Translations under genes and position numbers: made by a program
In this document: piece by piece, positions 4,937-8,165 of the stretch
Numbering within the stretch: the stretch's first letter is position 1
Layout of the letters: every line of letters begins with the position of its first letter
Notes under the pieces: model-generated
What the model was told of the DNA's origin: nothing
Seen by the model: only the letters and a program-made list of their open reading frames with translations
Database searches by the model: none
Source: Verrucomicrobiota bacterium
GTDB lineage: Bacteria > Verrucomicrobiota > Verrucomicrobiia > Limisphaerales > JACRJZ01
NCBI GenBank assembly: GCA_022711695.1
Contig: JAKLEJ010000141.1
Location: 1-8,165 of the forward strand
Direction: 5' to 3'
Length of the DNA: 8,165 nt

Positions 4937-7570
4937 TTATTTCGGGTTGCCGACCAGGTCGCCGAACGCCGGCAGCAGGTCGTACTTCTTCTGCCACGGG
5001 GTGTACATGAAGCCGCGGAGGTTCTTCGTCTGCCGGCCCAGGTCGAGCCAGCCCTTGACCTCGTTCAGATCGTCGGCATCGTAATAGCACGCCGCCAGCG
5101 TTTGAAAGCCCTCGTCGGCGAAGAACTTCAAGCTCTTGGGCCGCGGCGCGCCGCCCCACACCGCGAGAACCAGGTCCTTGGGAATCTTCTTCCACGAATC
5201 CGTGTAATCGCCTTCCACCAGGTAATAGTCGCCGTGCGCGTTGTGGTTGGGATCGAACATGTCGCTCCAGATATAGACCTGTGCGCCGGGCATGTGGCGG
5301 CGGACAATCTGCGCCTGCCGGGTCACGCACTCGCCCAGCAGTTCGGCCATGTTCCGGCCCCGGCACGCCGCGCACGTGCCGCCCATGCGGATTTCGTCCA
5401 TGTTCAGCATCACGCGGCGCGGCTGGAGACGTTCGGCCAGCAGCCGGGCCTCGTGATCGAAGATCTCGTAGAGGGCCGGCTCCGCCATGCAGACGGTCAC
5501 CTGGGAGTCGTGAATGACCATGGGATGATACCAGCTCACCCGCAGTCGCTGGCCGTCCCGGATGCCCCCGCCCGGGAGAATCTTGAGCGGCGGCGCAGGG
5601 CGGTCGATGCGGTAGGGACTGTAATCCGGATCCGCCATGGGCGCATAATCGCGGCCTTCGACAAAGGTGGTGGCGCCGTCCTCGCTGCGCACCGTCACCG
5701 GAGTGCCGGGCCGCTTCAGGACGTTGAGGGGGCCGACCTCCTCGATCGTCCAGTCGTCCAGCCACAGCTTGCCGGATTTCCCGCCCCACATCCCCGCATA
5801 GATTCGCACCCGGTCGAAGCTCGCGCTGTTGAACAGGAACGTCAGCTTGCGCCAGTCTCCAGTCGGGGGCAGTGAGAACGTTCGGGGAGCAAGCGAGCGT
5901 TTCTCCGTGAGAACGGAAATCTGGAAGGAACTGGCGGGGGCCAGGGCCTCGGTCCGCGCCCACAGGCTGACGCGGTAGGAGCGGTGCGGGCGCAGGCGAA
6001 CCTCCTGCATCACCCGCCCGTGGCCGTGGGGGTTGGCGGTGAAGTTCTCCAGGCGCAGGGAGGCGTTGCCGCCATGCTTGATGGCCGTGTCCGCAAAACT
6101 GATCTCGCCCGGCTGGTCGTGGAAGTTGAACCCCTTGAAGCGCTGCCCCGTGAACTCCTCGAAGCCGCTGTTGGCCAGCCGCACGGTCTCGTCCGGCACA
6201 AATCGCGCCTCGCCGCCCTGGACGAGAAACGGCGCGTCCTGCACCGGCAGACCCTCGGCCAGGTGGCGGTCGTGCGACAGGGCGCTGCCGCCGTAGCCCA
6301 CCGAGAACACGGCCGGGATGAGCTCGAGCTTGTTGCGCGCGCAGGCGGCTTTGACCTCGTCCAACCGCCGGAAGTAATCCGGCGTCTTTTTGCAGAGGGC
6401 GTCCAGGCCGAAGGACATCACCGCGCCGTTGAACCCGTGCCGGCCCGCCTTGTCGAGCACCTGCCCGATTTCCGCGGGGTCGGTGTCCTTCCCCAGCCCC
6501 CACCCGAACACCCACACGAAGCGATCTGTGTAGCGCGTCGCCGGGGCGGACGCCACCAGGCCCGAGGGCAGATCCTCGCGGTTGAGCACCGCCGGGTGGT
6601 CCAGCAGTTCTTTGGTGTGCTCATTGGCGGCCAGGCTCCATTTGGCGTTCCAGGACATGAAGAAGCTGGTCTTGGGGAACTCCTTGATCAGCCCCTCGAT
6701 GAACCGCCGGTAATCGTAGTTGCCGGGGGGATTCTGGGACCCGTGCGGGCCATATTCGGTAAACCCGAACGGCTTGGGCAGGGCGGCCAGCTCTTCATAG
6801 CCTGTGATGTGCTGGCGATCCACCAAGTCCGTGTAGGCGTCCAGCCCCACCAGGTCCACGTAGCCGTCGCCGGCGTAATAGGTTGCCGTCTTCTGGCCGT
6901 GGTTGGGACCATAAACCCAGAGCAAATTGTCCAGGCCCTTGGTTTTCGAGAAATAGTCGAACATGTGGCGCCAGACCCGGATGAACGTCTGAGGGTCCTG
7001 GGCGCCCCACCAGAACCAGCCGCCATTCATTTCGTGGAAGGGCCGCCACAGCACCACCACCCCCGCATCCTTCAGTTCCTTCAATCCCTCGGCCATCAGG
7101 TCCAGTTGCTGCATCCAGCGGGTGTGCGTGTCCGTGCCGGGCTCGAGCAGGTCGGCCAATTTGACTCCTTTGTCGCGGAGCCCGCCGCCTTTGGGGTTGG
7201 CGGGGTTGTACATATGCGCCATCACGGTGACCAGGCCGCCCTTCCGCCAGTAGTCCAAGGCCACCTGGTTGGGGACCTTCCAGGTCAGGCTGCCCCGGCC
7301 GAAGTCGGCGTAATCCACCCCGATCAACGCCGGCCAATGGCCGGTGCGCTCGAAGATCCGATCCATGATGCGCAGGTTGGCGCCGTTGCCGAAGTCGCTG
7401 AACTGACCCGAGAGGATGCGCCGGCCTTCCTTGCGGCCATCCAGTTGGTGAAAGTAGTCCAGGATGCGTCGCGCGGGGGCGCTGGTGTTGGGGTTGGCCG
7501 GTTCGGCGGCGAAGGCGACGGTCCCAGCCAGAACCAGGGCCAGGAGGGTGAACGAGCAAGGGCTTTTCAT
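4937..7570 (-). CDS. Exported GH26 beta-mannanase-type enzyme fused to a second glycosidase-like module
   Basis: An 877-aa exported protein. A signal peptide spans residues 1-21 (cleavage 'AFA/AEP'). The GH26 TIM barrel covers about 32-335: 'RPFHEMNGGWFWWG' (176-189) supplies the acid/base E180 after the conserved H179, 'GFTEYGP' (269-275) supplies the nucleophile E272, and 'FFMSWNAKW' (303-311) fits the last strand. GH26 members are mostly beta-1,4-mannanases; a few cut beta-1,3-xylan or mixed-linkage glucan, so the substrate is not certain. After a short link, residues 348-460 look like the first strands of another TIM barrel ('VWVFGWGLG', 'LELIPAVFSVGYGG'). Next comes a jelly-roll, carbohydrate-binding-like domain (462-612, 'LANSGFEEF' to 'LWLDDWTIEEVG'), then a small beta-rich segment (613-682), then a barrel-like ending (690-872). 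That ending has an adjacent Asp-Glu pair D725-E726 in 'MLNMDEIRMGG', a C733-x2-C736 pair and 'YIWSDMF' (766-772). The D-E pair recalls GH20-type enzymes, but no family is assigned. It is the first gene of the minus-strand operon. Confidence 0.9.
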   Translation of the reverse strand: MKSPCSFTLLALVLAGTVAFAAEPANPNTSAPARRILDYFHQLDGRKEGRRILSGQFSDFGNGANLRIMDRIFERTGHWPALIGVDYADFGRGSLTWKVPNQVALDYWRKGGLVTVMAHMYNPANPKGGGLRDKGVKLADLLEPGTDTHTRWMQQLDLMAEGLKELKDAGVVVLWRPFHEMNGGWFWWGAQDPQTFIRVWRHMFDYFSKTKGLDNLLWVYGPNHGQKTATYYAGDGYVDLVGLDAYTDLVDRQHITGYEELAALPKPFGFTEYGPHGSQNPPGNYDYRRFIEGLIKEFPKTSFFMSWNAKWSLAANEHTKELLDHPAVLNREDLPSGLVASAPATRYTDRFVWVFGWGLGKDTDPAEIGQVLDKAGRHGFNGAVMSFGLDALCKKTPDYFRRLDEVKAACARNKLELIPAVFSVGYGGSALSHDRHLAEGLPVQDAPFLVQGGEARFVPDETVRLANSGFEEFTGQRFKGFNFHDQPGEISFADTAIKHGGNASLRLENFTANPHGHGRVMQEVRLRPHRSYRVSLWARTEALAPASSFQISVLTEKRSLAPRTFSLPPTGDWRKLTFLFNSASFDRVRIYAGMWGGKSGKLWLDDWTIEEVGPLNVLKRPGTPVTVRSEDGATTFVEGRDYAPMADPDYSPYRIDRPAPPLKILPGGGIRDGQRLRVSWYHPMVIHDSQVTVCMAEPALYEIFDHEARLLAERLQPRRVMLNMDEIRMGGTCAACRGRNMAELLGECVTRQAQIVRRHMPGAQVYIWSDMFDPNHNAHGDYYLVEGDYTDSWKKIPKDLVLAVWGGAPRPKSLKFFADEGFQTLAACYYDADDLNEVKGWLDLGRQTKNLRGFMYTPWQKKYDLLPAFGDLVGNPK

Positions 7571-7773
7571 GGATTGGCTTGTAGTTGTGTGTCGCGATAC
7601 CCCTACGCCATTTCCGCGCCGGATTCCAGAACAATGCGGTGGTGTGGTGGACTCCGCGCTGAACGGGCTTGACGATCCAGGCCATCGACCCGATGAATGG
7701 CGTCACCATGTCTGGAATACACGCCACTCCCATCTCACCCCGCTCTCGTTCGACCCAAATCCCGGCGGCTGCC
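7571..7773. promoter_or_regulatory. Divergent control region between the GH26 operon and the beta-helix gene
   Basis: This 203-bp gap separates two divergently transcribed exported-enzyme genes and must hold the promoter of at least the operon. For the plus strand, TTGACG (7669-7674) is a fair -35 box, but the best -10 at suitable distance (around 7692-7698, GATGAAT) is poor. No convincing minus-strand promoter was found. ATTCCAGA (7623-7630) and its inverted copy TCTGGAAT (7711-7718) could be operator half-sites, but an 8-bp pair in 200 bp is not far from chance. If the alternative ATG at 7708 is used for the plus-strand gene, the right copy would be coding. Confidence 0.4.
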
Positions 7774-8165
7774 ATGGCTCAAGGCCTTCGTCGGCGCCCG
7801 TGCCGGGGCTTTCCGCTGGCGGGATGGCGGTTGGCGAGTTTGGCGCTTCTGTGCGCGGGGGGCGTCATCGCCGCGGCCCAGGAACCGGCGCGGAACTTGC
7901 GCTGGAACGTGGCCGAGGCTGGCGCCAAACCCGATGGCCAGGCGGATTGCACCGCCGTGTTCCAGAAGCTGCTGGACCAGGCGGGCAGGGCAGGGGGCGG
8001 CGTGGTCGAGGCGCCTGCCGGCCGTTACCGGATCGATGGCAACCTCACCATTCCGGCCAACGTGACCCTCCAGGGCATCTACCGCATGCCGCCCACCTCC
8101 GGGCCGCGCGCGCTGACGAATCTCACCGGAACGGTGCTGCTGGCTTACGCCGGGGGCGGCTCGGC
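7774..8165 (+). CDS. Exported right-handed beta-helix protein, pectate-lyase-3/GH28-like N-terminus, 3' end missing
   Basis: The first 130 codons of a protein that runs off the window. Residues 1-35 form a signal peptide: arginine-rich n-region 'MAQGLRRRP', hydrophobic core 'LASLALLCAGGVIAAA' (20-35) and likely cleavage before 'QEPA'. The mature start 'NVAEAGAKPDGQADCTAVF' (45-63) is the standard opening of Pectate_lyase_3/GH28-type beta-helix proteins (N-V-x-x-x-G-A-x-x-D-G-x-x-D-x-T-x-x-F). It is followed by 'AGGGVVEAPAGRYRIDG' and 'IPANVTLQG', the first beta-helix turns. Such proteins are polygalacturonases, pectate lyases or other endo-acting polysaccharide enzymes; catalytic residues lie beyond the window, so no reaction can be given. 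The ATG at 7774 places the signal peptide at the N-terminus; an in-frame ATG at 7708 would add 22 polar residues. No Shine-Dalgarno is visible. It is divergent from the GH26 operon and may share its regulation. Confidence 0.8.
   Translation, partial: MAQGLRRRPCRGFPLAGWRLASLALLCAGGVIAAAQEPARNLRWNVAEAGAKPDGQADCTAVFQKLLDQAGRAGGGVVEAPAGRYRIDGNLTIPANVTLQGIYRMPPTSGPRALTNLTGTVLLAYAGGGS

Noticed and set aside
4935..6515. N-terminal extension of the Asp-box frame, giving a 1314-aa protein
   Set aside because: The extra 527 codons overlap the GH26 gene in another frame and have low-complexity composition; the ATG at 4934, 2 bp after the GH26 stop, is followed by an export signal.
5984..7672. A 562-codon open frame on the plus strand opposite the GH26 gene
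   Set aside because: It is antisense to a frame with intact GH26 catalytic motifs and a signal peptide, and shows no recognisable domain.
7697..8065. A 122-codon plus-strand frame at the right end
   Set aside because: It is out of frame with the beta-helix protein starting at 7774, whose signal peptide and pectate-lyase-3 opening motif are clear.
1..8165. CRISPR arrays, tRNA/rRNA genes, insertion sequences or phage genes
   Set aside because: No regularly spaced repeats, no tRNA-like cloverleaf sequence and no transposase or integrase motifs were seen by eye.

Overview
The window is high-GC and densely coding, with six protein genes, two of them cut by the window edges. It reads like an environmental heterotroph that degrades polysaccharides. 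Several things point to Verrucomicrobiota or a related PVC-group lineage: secreted CAZymes with unusual domain combinations, a six-helix membrane protein of a type I associate with Verrucomicrobiota, very high third-position GC that opens long false ORFs on the other strand, and no recognisable Shine-Dalgarno sequences ahead of the starts. The lineage call is an inference from these impressions; no database search was made.

Left part (1-1749, plus strand): the 3' portion of an LtaS/MdoB-type enzyme of the alkaline phosphatase superfamily, then, after a 135-bp gap, a short RelE/ParE-like protein with no antitoxin gene beside it. The gap between this gene and the next convergent gene (1750-1880) carries a 10-bp perfect inverted repeat.

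Central part (1881-7570, minus strand, transcribed right to left): an apparent three-gene operon. It begins with an 877-aa exported protein that joins a GH26 (beta-mannanase type) catalytic domain to a second, unassigned glycosidase-like module. Two bases later comes a 787-aa exported Asp-box protein, probably a GH74-like double beta-propeller. After a 78-bp gap that can form a strong hairpin comes the small six-helix membrane protein.

Right part (7571-8165): a 203-bp intergenic region from which the operon diverges from a plus-strand gene for an exported parallel-beta-helix protein (Pectate_lyase_3/GH28 type), cut by the window end.

The right-hand 5.6 kb therefore looks like a small hemicellulose/pectin-degradation locus in which three exported enzymes are encoded around one shared control region. 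I find no mobile element, RNA gene or CRISPR array. The most unusual object is the GH26 fusion protein, whose C-terminal half looks like a TIM-barrel glycosidase interrupted by a carbohydrate-binding-like beta domain.
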